From: Hydrogenovibrio kuenenii DSM 12350
GTDB taxonomy: Bacteria > Pseudomonadota > Gammaproteobacteria > Thiomicrospirales > Thiomicrospiraceae
Direction of reading: 5' to 3'
Length of the DNA: 64,000 bases
Assembly (NCBI RefSeq): GCF_000526715.1
Contig: NZ_JAGP01000001.1
Location: 2,294,001 to 2,358,000 of the forward strand
Of the stretch, positions 1 to 7,447 are shown one piece after another (positions within the stretch are counted from its first letter, which is position 1; every line of letters starts with the position of its first letter). The notes beneath the pieces are model-generated. The model saw only the letters and a list, made by a program, of their open reading frames with translations. It did not search any database and was not told the DNA's origin. The position numbers were made by a program, and so were the translations under genes.

Positions 1-808
1 CTAATGCATGGTGAAAACGCATGGTGATGGTAATAACAGCCAACAACGAAATAAAAACCCAAATCGCCATTTTATCCAGCTGTTTTACCGGCTCACTGAC
101 CTGCTTGGCAAAAGCCCCCAGATTCCACTGAACAGAATCACAAGCATGATGACAGTCCATGCAGAGCGTGCAATCCTGCATATTGTTTTTCTTTTCAAAC
201 AAATAGGGTCTCAGGCTCCACTCACAAGACTTTACACAATCAAAACTTCGGCAAGTTTTACATTCATTTTGATCTGTTTTTAGCGTTGCCGCACCGACTT
301 TTCCATAGGATTTGATGACCGAACCAATTGGGCAAACATAGCGACAATAGTCCATATTTCGGTAGAGATAAAATCCTGCAAAAGCGATCACTGTTAACAC
401 CAAGAAATACATGGCACTGACAAAAGGCACCTTAAGGAAGTCAGGGAAAACATAAACCGGCACCCAATAACTCACCAGCAACAGTCCAAAACCCCACCAA
501 CGGTTGCGCATCCAATTTGGCATGAGCTTTTTCGGACCTATTCTATTCAGGTATTTACCGATAAAACTATGCGGACACACCGAACAAAACATTGGCCCCA
601 AAGTCACCATTGATAGAATCAAGAAAAATGGCCAAAACAATGACCAGAAGACAGCCAAGGTATAAGGGTTTTCCGACTCCTCAGGATAGCTCAGACCGAA
701 GTAAACCGCGCTGGAAAACAGCGCCAAAACCAAAACTCTCAAGAGATTCAATAATGCTGGTGAGCGATAAATTGTGCCTAATAAAGGCCAGTTCAACAGA
801 TTATTCAT
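1..808 (-). CDS. 4Fe-4S binding membrane protein, NapH/NosR-like (3' end cut by window)
   Basis: Reading down from an ATG at 808, the frame stays open for 269 residues to the window edge, so the C-terminus is missing. Several hydrophobic segments alternate with cysteine motifs: CxxCP at residues 75-78, CxxxCP at 155-159, a CxxCx4CxxxC set at 183-195, and a canonical CxxCxxCxxxC ferredoxin motif at 213-223. This arrangement is that of membrane ferredoxins such as NapH, NosR and YccM, which carry electrons from the quinone pool to a periplasmic or membrane partner. The TonB receptor gene ends 12 bases upstream, so the two are probably one operon and the electron donor may serve metal or cofactor handling. 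The substrate is unknown. Confidence 0.8.
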   Translation of the reverse strand, partial: MNNLLNWPLLGTIYRSPALLNLLRVLVLALFSSAVYFGLSYPEESENPYTLAVFWSLFWPFFLILSMVTLGPMFCSVCPHSFIGKYLNRIGPKKLMPNWMRNRWWGFGLLLVSYWVPVYVFPDFLKVPFVSAMYFLVLTVIAFAGFYLYRNMDYCRYVCPIGSVIKSYGKVGAATLKTDQNECKTCRSFDCVKSCEWSLRPYLFEKKNNMQDCTLCMDCHHACDSVQWNLGAFAKQVSEPVKQLDKMAIWVFISLLAVITITMRFHHAL

Positions 809-820
809 GACGCCACCTAC

Positions 821-2917
821 TTATAGTTTGTAACGATAGTTAAGCTGGATATTTCGTAGTGCTCCCGGGCTATAACTGTAACTACCACGGCTATCTTTAG
901 AAACTTCTTCCGCATAACGCATGTCAAATACGTTATTCACATTTAGTTGGAACAAATGCGCTTTGTGGCGATAAGCCACCATCGCATTGGTCACCATGTT
1001 ATAGCCGCTGTATTTTTCGGTATTAGCATCGTCAATGTAGTAACTACCGAATGCCAAGCCTTCAACACGTGCTTGATAGCCTTTCTTCTGATAATTAGCA
1101 AAAATCGAATACTGTTGCTCAGGAATAAAACGAACATGCTTACCGGAATAATTCGCACCACTGTCTTTATAATCTAGGTAACGGTAATCCTGCCATGCAG
1201 CCGATCCACCAACATCCACTGTTGATAAAAGCTGATAACCTAAATTCAACTCAGCACCCTTTTTCTGGGTTTTACCCGCGTTCACATAGTAAGTTGTTGT
1301 GCCATTTTTTACCGCGACAATTTCATCAGTTAAATCTATCTGGTACAGCGCAAATGTAGTTTGTAGCTTTTGTGTATTACGCTTATATCCCACTTCATAC
1401 TGCAACGCAGTTGAGGCTTTTAGATCCGTTGCCTGACCATAAGATCGGTTATTGCTGATTTCGCTTTCAGTCGGCGCTTGTTGAGCCGCACTGACCGTCG
1501 TGTATAAACGGGATGCCTTCGCCAATTCATAGTTCACCGATACTTTTGGCGCAAACAAATCATAGTTAGCTCGCGTCGTATAATGCCCCTGCCCTGCAAG
1601 GTACTTAGCCTGAGCATAATCGTATTTCCAGTATTCATCACCGGCAATATCCATCGCGAGATGGTCATAGCGCAAGCCCAAATCCATTTTCCAACGGTCC
1701 GCAGGTGAAAGCGTTTGTTGGAAATAAGCACCGCTCAATAGGTTTGATGAATCTTCTACGCTGGCCAAAGTACCTTTCGCATCAGACGTCACATCTACGA
1801 TTCTGCCATACTTAACCACGGTATCTCGGTACTGGTATTTCTTACCTTGGTTACGAATATCGCCTCTCAAGGTCAAACCGAACACCTGACTCGCATCGTG
1901 ACCGAAAAGCTGGTGTTTGCGGTCAAACATCAAATCTGTACCAATCACATAGTTGTCTTTCGCATCATTGATAATCCCTGTTACAGGGTGAAAATGCTGC
2001 CATTGATTGACATAAAACTGAGGTTTAAACTCAAGTGTTTTACTCAACTTGGTTTTGTAACGCGTATTGAAGAACAAAGTTTTACTGTCACGCGCACTTT
2101 TAGAAAAAGCCGAACCAGTATTAGTTTTATCATTAATCGTTTTACCGGTTTTCAGATAATTCGCATAACCGGTAGCGCTTAATGAGCCAGGCAATTTAAG
2201 GTTCGATTCCTGATAACTGATTTCTGACTCTAGCGTTGATTCACCTTTAAAGAAATGACCTTGTTTAATAGAAAATTGTGTCGTATCAAACTGATTCCAC
2301 TCACGCCAATTATTGTCCGCCTGGCGACGAGAGAATTGAATAGAAAAGTTATCGTTTTGCCCGGCTTCCCAAGTTTTGTGCAATGCGGCATTACGGCTCG
2401 TTTCGCTACCTGCACCTAATTTTATATAGTCCTTAGTTCCATCGAAAACAGACTGGGAGTTAATCGACAATACGCCCCCACTTGCATTAGAAGCCGCAAT
2501 AGAACCTGGTCCTTTAAACACTTCAACCGAGCTAATATCATCAATATCGACAAAATCAAAACGGGTGAAACTGTCTGGGTCGGTCATCGGTACACCATCA
2601 CGCAATACCATGATTTCACGAACACCGTAAGGTGCTTTTAAACCCGCCCCACGGATAATCAATCGGGAGTCATACCCCCCGTTTTTGCTGACTGCTATCA
2701 CACCAGGCATGGTTTTGATGACATCATTGATGTTACGTGCATTCTTCTTTTGAATCGTTTTGCTTTCAACCACATCAACACTTTGTGACACGTTCAACGC
2801 TTTTCTTTCTTGTTTTGTCGCGGTAACAGTAACTGCATCCAAAGACGTTTCTGCTTTAGATGACATAGATAGCACCGCTAAGCAAATCCCAAGAGGTAGT
2901 TTTTTTAATTTTGGCAT
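821..2917 (-). CDS. TonB-dependent outer membrane receptor
   Basis: A signal peptide is followed by a TonB-box-like stretch (LDAVTVTA), a plug domain with the typical VEVFKGPGS segment, and a 22-strand-type barrel ending in an aromatic-rich C-terminus (LNYRYKL). Such proteins import siderophores, cobalamin, haem or metal chelates using TonB energy. The reading frame extends 8 codons further up to 2941, but the ATG at 2917 has a GGGAG ribosome site 8 bases ahead and gives a clean signal peptide, so it is preferred. The ligand cannot be told from sequence. Its companion is the 4Fe-4S membrane protein downstream, as in some reductive metal-uptake or NosA/OprC-like settings (inference). Confidence 0.88.
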   Translation of the reverse strand: MPKLKKLPLGICLAVLSMSSKAETSLDAVTVTATKQERKALNVSQSVDVVESKTIQKKNARNINDVIKTMPGVIAVSKNGGYDSRLIIRGAGLKAPYGVREIMVLRDGVPMTDPDSFTRFDFVDIDDISSVEVFKGPGSIAASNASGGVLSINSQSVFDGTKDYIKLGAGSETSRNAALHKTWEAGQNDNFSIQFSRRQADNNWREWNQFDTTQFSIKQGHFFKGESTLESEISYQESNLKLPGSLSATGYANYLKTGKTINDKTNTGSAFSKSARDSKTLFFNTRYKTKLSKTLEFKPQFYVNQWQHFHPVTGIINDAKDNYVIGTDLMFDRKHQLFGHDASQVFGLTLRGDIRNQGKKYQYRDTVVKYGRIVDVTSDAKGTLASVEDSSNLLSGAYFQQTLSPADRWKMDLGLRYDHLAMDIAGDEYWKYDYAQAKYLAGQGHYTTRANYDLFAPKVSVNYELAKASRLYTTVSAAQQAPTESEISNNRSYGQATDLKASTALQYEVGYKRNTQKLQTTFALYQIDLTDEIVAVKNGTTTYYVNAGKTQKKGAELNLGYQLLSTVDVGGSAAWQDYRYLDYKDSGANYSGKHVRFIPEQQYSIFANYQKKGYQARVEGLAFGSYYIDDANTEKYSGYNMVTNAMVAYRHKAHLFQLNVNNVFDMRYAEEVSKDSRGSYSYSPGALRNIQLNYRYKL

Positions 2918-3043
2918 TATTATTACTCCCAGTATTTTCATATCTCACCACTGATTTTTCTGTGAACTTACACAAGAAAAACAGAGTGAAAAACTCCTTA
3001 AAAAATTTGAGGGAATCTTACGGAAGTGCCTAGAATTAAACAA

Positions 3044-3060
3044 TGTGACAAATTGTCACA
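3044..3060. promoter_or_regulatory. palindromic operator candidate upstream of TonB receptor
   Basis: The site TGTGACA-AAT-TGTCACA has perfect 7-base arms. It lies about 130 bases ahead of the receptor start codon, where an operator would be expected. It resembles a CRP site (TGTGA..TCACA), but the central spacing is 7 rather than 6, so a different dimeric regulator is more likely. The neighbouring TetR protein is one candidate, yet the palindromes ahead of tetR have another sequence. Confidence 0.45.
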
Positions 3061-3079
3061 CCCCAGCCTGGCAGGTTTT
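3061..3079 (+). repeat. dispersed element copy 1
   Basis: Match to ACCCAGCCTGGCAGATTTT with GG in place of GA. The identical stretch continues to the left (ACACC) and is shared with the copy at 46194. It abuts the palindrome at 3044-3060. Confidence 0.8.
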
Positions 3080-3282
3080 ATTAGCGATTAAGAAGGATAA
3101 GGAATGAATGGAGATTCTGTTTAAGATACGGATAAAAGGTATCGATATTTATATCGGAAATTGGATATGAAGCCTGACTTGATTCATATAATTCACTGAA
3201 CCAAGCGTGTCTTCAGCTTCTCATCATTTGTTGTGTAGCGTAGTAACCTTATCAACTATAAAAGTTACAGTCATAGCAAATA

Positions 3283-3861
3283 CTAAGTTTGCAGATTGGA
3301 GATTGTAGTGGCATAAATTTTTTCAGCCAAATAATCTAACTGATGATGTTTTTCCTGCACTGCAGGCAAGTAATCTCTCATACCATCAATTTGTAAGTGG
3401 AAAATAATCAACCCAAGTAAAGAAGTAATTACATAATGATGATCTGCATTCGGGTTAATTTCACAGAGCACTTTTTCCAGCCGCGTACAGCTCTCTGAAA
3501 GCGCTTTTTCCGCAAGAAATTGTAGTTTTTCAGGGTTGTTTTGTACCAACTCTCTGAGAATCAAACGCCTAAAAGTCATGTCTTCAGACATTTTCTTTAT
3601 GTTTAAAAAAATCATCTTTTTAAGCTTTTCTTCGGACTCTTCATCTCCAGAAAGCACAGAACAAACCTCTGAATTGTGATTATCACAAACAGACTTCAGA
3701 ACCGCCTCATAAAGACTTTGCTTATCTTTGAAGTGATTATACAAAGATGAAACCGTATGCAAGTCTGCAGCTTTGGCTATTTCCCTCATGGAAACTGCTT
3801 CAAACCCGTCCTTGGAAAACAATTCGGTCGCGCATGCCAGTATGCGATCATGGGAGCTCAT
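3283..3861 (-). CDS. TetR/AcrR family transcriptional regulator
   Basis: 192 residues. The N-terminal 45-50 residues form the TetR helix-turn-helix, with the family signature around AADLHTVSSLYNHFKDKQSLYEA (family pattern: G.S.gslYhYF.sKe.L). The C-terminal part is helical and ligand-binding, typical of the family's variable sensor domain. The gene stands alone between the receptor operon and yigZ. Two palindromes of the kind bound by TetR proteins sit 275-380 bases upstream, suggesting autoregulation or control of a transcript started there. Effector and targets are unknown. Confidence 0.88.
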   Translation of the reverse strand: MSSHDRILACATELFSKDGFEAVSMREIAKAADLHTVSSLYNHFKDKQSLYEAVLKSVCDNHNSEVCSVLSGDEESEEKLKKMIFLNIKKMSEDMTFRRLILRELVQNNPEKLQFLAEKALSESCTRLEKVLCEINPNADHHYVITSLLGLIIFHLQIDGMRDYLPAVQEKHHQLDYLAEKIYATTISNLQT

Positions 3862-4136
3862 AGATTTTTACCTAAATATTTTTATTCTATTTTGTAATTC
3901 TACTCGAAACTTTCACTTGGGTCGCCTCCCATTAACGCTTTATATTCACGCGCAATATATTTCACTAGAAGCAGCTAACAGGCCGCGATTTATAAACCGA
4001 TCAACACGCGAAAATATTATTCTAATAACCCTATGAAACCACACACCTAAAGACTTTTATAGACTGACCTTATATCTCAAAAAAAATTTAAATATTTGTT
4101 TCTATTGCAATTTGATTCTTAAAACGCAAGAATAGA

Positions 4137-4150
4137 AACGAACGTTTGTT
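4137..4150. promoter_or_regulatory. TetR-type operator candidate, distal copy 1
   Basis: AACGAACGTTTGTT is a near-perfect palindrome of the AAC-AAACGTTYGTT kind typical of TetR-family operators. The second copy lies in the same gap with centres 93 bases apart, close to nine helical turns. Confidence 0.5.
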
Positions 4151-4229
4151 CTGGTGAAGTTTTTACCTAAGCCATAAAATAATAAAATATGATCCTCAAC
4201 CTTAATGCTTAGGTCATAACCGCCGTATA

Positions 4230-4243
4230 AACAAACGTTCTTT
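4230..4243. promoter_or_regulatory. TetR-type operator candidate, distal copy 2
   Basis: AACAAACGTTCTTT. On the opposite strand it shares the 11-mer GAACGTTTGTT with copy 1. It overlaps a TATAAA box that could serve as a rightward -10 element, which would make this a repressor site for a plus-strand transcript ending at the terminator at 4360-4393 (inference). Confidence 0.5.
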
Positions 4244-4359
4244 TTCAATGACCGATTACAAGAATTTTGACCTTTAACTAAAGTTTGCTCGATTGTAGGT
4301 TAGAAATGTTTGGTGATCGTAAATTGCATATATGTTGGCTTTTCAGAGTGCCAATCATT

Positions 4360-4393
4360 AACCGCTGTTCCTGTCATTTCAGCGGTTTTTTTT
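4360..4393 (+). terminator. rho-independent terminator with no protein gene in front
   Basis: Stem AACCGCTG / CAGCGGTT (8 bp), a 12-base loop and a run of T on the plus strand. Both flanking genes are on the minus strand, so it terminates an unrecognised rightward transcript or is a relic. Confidence 0.65.
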
Positions 4394-4405
4394 ACTTAAT
4401 TTTTT

Positions 4406-4424
4406 ACCCAGCCTGGCAGATTTT
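4406..4424 (+). repeat. dispersed element copy 2
   Basis: Exact match to ACCCAGCCTGGCAGATTTT, 13 bases beyond the 3' end of yigZ and on the opposite strand to that gene. Confidence 0.85.
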
Positions 4425-4437
4425 GTATTTTGAGTGA

Positions 4438-5037
4438 TTAGAGTGGTATGTGGTATGAGCAGCGATTCTGTTCGAGATGCTGACAAAAAATATCAATATT
4501 TAATGTCGGAAGCTGGATATGTAAAGTAACTTGATTGGAATAGTCTACCGAATCAAGCTTACCTTCACCCTCATCAATAAAGTGGCGAACTTGCTTTTCC
4601 AAAGCGAAATCACAAGTTACGTCTATTGCGGTCATTTCAACCTGTTCGGTAATAGGCAAAACTTCCATGACCGCTTGAGCTGCTTGTCCATAAGCTCGTG
4701 TCAGACCACCTGCACCAAGCTTGATACCACCAAAATAACGCACGACAATCACCATAATGTCGCCAACACCTTTATGTTGTAGTACGTTTAAAATCGGTTT
4801 ACCTGCCGTGCCGGATGGTTCACCATCATCGCCCATTCCAGCATTGGAAGCGCAAGATGGATTACCAATCAGATAAGCCCAGCAATGGTGACGGGCATCA
4901 GGATATTGTTGTTTGATTTCTGCAAGCCACTTCATGCCTTGCTCGCGGGTTTCAACTTGTTGCGCATAGGCAATAAAACGACTTTTCTTGATTTCGATTT
5001 CCGCTCGCGTCAGCTCAGCGGGCACCGCATAAGCCAT
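4438..5037 (-). CDS. yigZ: YigZ / IMPACT family protein
   Basis: 199 residues, close to the family length of about 205. The signature block is present: ARHHCWAY, then GDDGEPSGTAGKP, then VVVRYFGGIKLGAGGLTRAY. The N-terminal UPF0029 (Impact) domain is followed by the smaller C-terminal domain. The biochemical function of bacterial YigZ is not firmly established; relation to IMPACT suggests translation or stress control. Its start overlaps the upstream transporter's stop by one base (TAATG), so the pair is translationally coupled. Confidence 0.9.
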   Translation of the reverse strand: MAYAVPAELTRAEIEIKKSRFIAYAQQVETREQGMKWLAEIKQQYPDARHHCWAYLIGNPSCASNAGMGDDGEPSGTAGKPILNVLQHKGVGDIMVIVVRYFGGIKLGAGGLTRAYGQAAQAVMEVLPITEQVEMTAIDVTCDFALEKQVRHFIDEGEGKLDSVDYSNQVTLHIQLPTLNIDIFCQHLEQNRCSYHIPL

Positions 5038-5969
5038 TAGTCCGCATCCTCAACAGGTCGTTTTGCCCAAACAGGGTCTGCCGTAAAGATAACGTCCACC
5101 GCCAAATACTCATAGCGTTGTTTCAGCTTGTGATAGAGATGAGTACGGAACAAATCCGCTTCTTGCAGGTTAAAGTCTGCATCCGGCTTCATTTGAATAT
5201 AAAGCTGTACATAAATGGAACGACCAAATTGAAAGTAGCGTTTTTCAAATCCAATAAAACGATCTTCTTTTAATTCATTGCGAACCAACTCTTCAATTTC
5301 CTCAGAAATTTCTGCATTCTCAAAACGGCCAATCAACTGTAGGCCATTTTGTTTGACTACTTTTAGTGGCATCGGCAGCATGAGCATGACCAACACCAAA
5401 ATGACGACTGGATCCGTATAAGGCACCCATTGCTTGTAGTCGGTATGGGATAGCCACATTGAAAAGCCGAAAGAAATCCCAACTGCCAAACTGAGTACGC
5501 CCCCAATCAGCCACCCCTGTAAATCAACGTCTATCAACGCGGAATTCACACTTCGGTTCATACGGTGAAGGAAGTAAGACAGGACAAAACCAAGCAAGGA
5601 AGCAACAACTGCATAGAAAACCGCAATGTCTGCCACAACATGGCGCCCACCATTGAGTAACGCATGTATGGAGGCATAGATGGCGAAAATAATCACCACC
5701 ACGACCATAATGCCTTTAATGAAGTTCAGTAACGGCTCGTATATTGCATAACCGAAAGGTTCGTTTTGATTGGCTTGCTTTGAAATCAGCGTTGCCACGC
5801 GAAGCGTCATCAAACCCGCGACCATATCAATAAAAGGGTAAAGACCATCCATCAAAATCGCTTGCGAATGCGTCAAATAGAAAAAGCTTAAGCCCAGCAC
5901 CGCCATTAAGACGTCACCGATCATGACGAGTTTTATCGCTTTCTTTTCAACTTCCAAGGTTTTTTGCAT
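5037..5969 (-). CDS. cation diffusion facilitator family protein, degenerate metal site
   Basis: 310 residues with about six membrane segments and a C-terminal cytoplasmic domain of about 90 residues, the layout of CDF (YiiP/ZitB) transporters that exchange divalent metals for protons. The segment LMDGLYPFIDMVAG corresponds to transmembrane helix 2 and QNEPFGYAIYEPL to the loop after it. The position normally holding Asp or His four residues before the conserved Asp is Tyr here, and the HxxxD of helix 5 is not seen (that region reads ALIDVDLQGWL). Substrate and even metal transport are therefore uncertain. The reading frame runs into yigZ. Confidence 0.75.
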   Translation of the reverse strand: MQKTLEVEKKAIKLVMIGDVLMAVLGLSFFYLTHSQAILMDGLYPFIDMVAGLMTLRVATLISKQANQNEPFGYAIYEPLLNFIKGIMVVVVIIFAIYASIHALLNGGRHVVADIAVFYAVVASLLGFVLSYFLHRMNRSVNSALIDVDLQGWLIGGVLSLAVGISFGFSMWLSHTDYKQWVPYTDPVVILVLVMLMLPMPLKVVKQNGLQLIGRFENAEISEEIEELVRNELKEDRFIGFEKRYFQFGRSIYVQLYIQMKPDADFNLQEADLFRTHLYHKLKQRYEYLAVDVIFTADPVWAKRPVEDAD

Positions 5970-6024
5970 GGGATAAATAATAAGATTAAGTGTTTATAAA
6001 GATCGCTCATTTTACCGTAAAACA

Positions 6025-6052
6025 CTGTCGTTAACTGTGCTTTTAACGACAG
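6025..6052 (-). terminator. terminator hairpin after the cus operon
   Basis: Perfect 10-bp arms CTGTCGTTAA / TTAACGACAG around an 8-base loop, 30 bases past the stop of the TolC-family gene. On the minus strand it is followed by TGTTTTAC, a modest U-tract. Confidence 0.65.
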
Positions 6053-6082
6053 CTTATGAACATTTAAGCAAACCAACCTAAT

Positions 6083-7447
6083 TTAAGATGCTACTTCAGA
6101 GGGTTGTAACAAACCCAAAGCACCATAGAACTCAAACCAACTTTGCCAAATTTTGGCGCGAGTCATCGGCACGTCTCGCTGTGCTTTATGCAAACTTCGT
6201 TGCGCATTGAGCAAATCCAAAATATTGCGTGTACCGGTCTGCAATCCTTTTTCAGTGGCCTTTACGGCTTCTTGGTTGGAAGACAGCGCTGCTTGTAGCG
6301 CAACCAAACGCTCAATACCCGCTTGATAACTTAGCAAACTATTGCGTGCGATGGCTTGCAGCTTCAGCATTAATTGCCGCTGTTGCGCCTGAACCTGTGA
6401 CACATTTGCTCGCGACTTGGCAACTGCCGCATCGGTTCTACCACCCAGATATAACGGGTATTTCAACTCCAATCCACCTTTAACGCCCTGCATATCATCG
6501 TAGAAATTACCGTCACTATCGTTGTAAACATAAGCGCCAAAAGCATCTAACTGCACGCCGTTTTTGTTTTTCTCATAATCCACTTGCCGATTAGCTGCTT
6601 GCTCTTGCTGACGCAAAGCCTTTAACCCTGGGTTTTGCATGAACCAGCTTTGTTGCACACTGATTTTTTCATGTGGTAGTCGCAAACGATTTTTCAACAA
6701 ACCATCACTTGGCAACCCTTGTGGCATCAGCATTTTATCTAAGTTGACGGATTCGCCCACCAGCGCCACCAAATTAGATTCGGTAATGGCCAAAACCTGC
6801 TTGGCTTCAAGCAAATCAGCCTGATTGTTATCCAATCTCGCTTGGATTTCAGCAATATCATTCAAGTTCTGATACCCCACCTGAAAGCGTTTTCGAACTT
6901 GTACCAAAATAGAAGAAATCGAACGTTTTTCTTTCAACAAAAATTCAACCTGAGCTTGTTGGGACCAGTAACGATAATAGAGGTCGGCCACCTGCAACAT
7001 CAGGTTTTGCTTTTGTGCTTCCAACGACCATTGCGCGGCATTGAACTGAAAGTTTGCCGCTTGTGTCAAATCGGTCTTATCCGGCTGATACAAGGGATAA
7101 CTGGCTTTTAGCTGGTTTGCCGTGCGGCCAAAATCCTTCTTCTTCATCCAGGCATAGCTCAGCTCCGATTGAAGCTGTAGCTGCGCTTTTTCATAGGAAG
7201 CCGCTTGTTTTTGTTGGCTAAATGCCGCCTGCTCTTTGGCCGAAAAAACTGCCAGGCTGGGGTTGTTCTGCAATGCGGTTTGATACAAACGCATTAACTG
7301 CGCGTCCTGTTGAAACACCTGAGTGGGTACGCGTGGTGCTGGCTGGTCGCTATTCACCTTATCTGCCGACCAAGCGTTCAGGCTGACAAATAACAAACCA
7401 CTTACCAGAAGCACCGTGCTTATTGTCTTATTCAATTTCATTTTCAT
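6083..7447 (-). CDS. TolC-family outer membrane channel of Cus/Czc-type efflux system
   Basis: 454 residues with a signal peptide and two TolC repeat regions of long amphipathic helices (coiled-coil-like, rich in Q, A and L). It forms the outer-membrane duct of a tripartite heavy-metal exporter. No lipobox cysteine follows the signal sequence, unlike E. coli CusC, so it is probably not acylated. Its ATG overlaps the stop of the RND pump by four bases (ATGA), and it is last in the cusBAC-order operon. A minus-orientation copy of the dispersed element (7243-7262) lies in the part coding for NPSLAVFS. Confidence 0.85.
   Translation of the reverse strand: MKMKLNKTISTVLLVSGLLFVSLNAWSADKVNSDQPAPRVPTQVFQQDAQLMRLYQTALQNNPSLAVFSAKEQAAFSQQKQAASYEKAQLQLQSELSYAWMKKKDFGRTANQLKASYPLYQPDKTDLTQAANFQFNAAQWSLEAQKQNLMLQVADLYYRYWSQQAQVEFLLKEKRSISSILVQVRKRFQVGYQNLNDIAEIQARLDNNQADLLEAKQVLAITESNLVALVGESVNLDKMLMPQGLPSDGLLKNRLRLPHEKISVQQSWFMQNPGLKALRQQEQAANRQVDYEKNKNGVQLDAFGAYVYNDSDGNFYDDMQGVKGGLELKYPLYLGGRTDAAVAKSRANVSQVQAQQRQLMLKLQAIARNSLLSYQAGIERLVALQAALSSNQEAVKATEKGLQTGTRNILDLLNAQRSLHKAQRDVPMTRAKIWQSWFEFYGALGLLQPSEVAS
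7243..7262 (-). repeat. dispersed element, intragenic copy in TolC-family gene
   Basis: The minus strand reads CCCCAGCCTGGCAGTTTTTT, matching the consensus core and T-rich tail inside coding sequence. Confidence 0.65.

Larger units (their letters stand above)
2918..3282. other. intergenic region upstream of TonB receptor
   Basis: This gap of 365 bases lies between the tetR stop and the receptor start. It holds a perfect 7-bp-arm palindrome at 3044-3060 and, directly abutting it, one copy of the dispersed 19-bp element at 3061-3079. No reading frame of note, RNA gene or cobalamin-riboswitch signature was seen, although TonB receptor genes often carry one. Confidence 0.6.
3862..4437. other. 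long AT-rich intergenic region with nested inverted repeats
   Basis: These 576 bases carry no convincing gene. They hold two related palindromes (4137-4150 and 4230-4243), an inner inverted repeat ACCTAAGC (4165-4172) / GCTTAGGT (4207-4214), a strong plus-strand terminator (4360-4393), and a dispersed-element copy (4406-4424). The terminator has no plus-strand protein gene to serve, so a small RNA transcribed rightward from about 4230-4290 is possible. Confidence 0.5.

Noticed and set aside
3044-3060. CRP binding site
   Set aside because: Half-sites TGTGA and TCACA are there but separated by seven bases instead of six, and the palindrome extends beyond them.
2918-3282. Cobalamin riboswitch ahead of the TonB receptor
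   Set aside because: No B12-box-like sequence was found on the minus strand.
3773-4036. Open frame of 87 codons on the plus strand across the tetR start
   Set aside because: Antisense to the tetR N-terminus and its leader, no ribosome site, no recognisable protein pattern.
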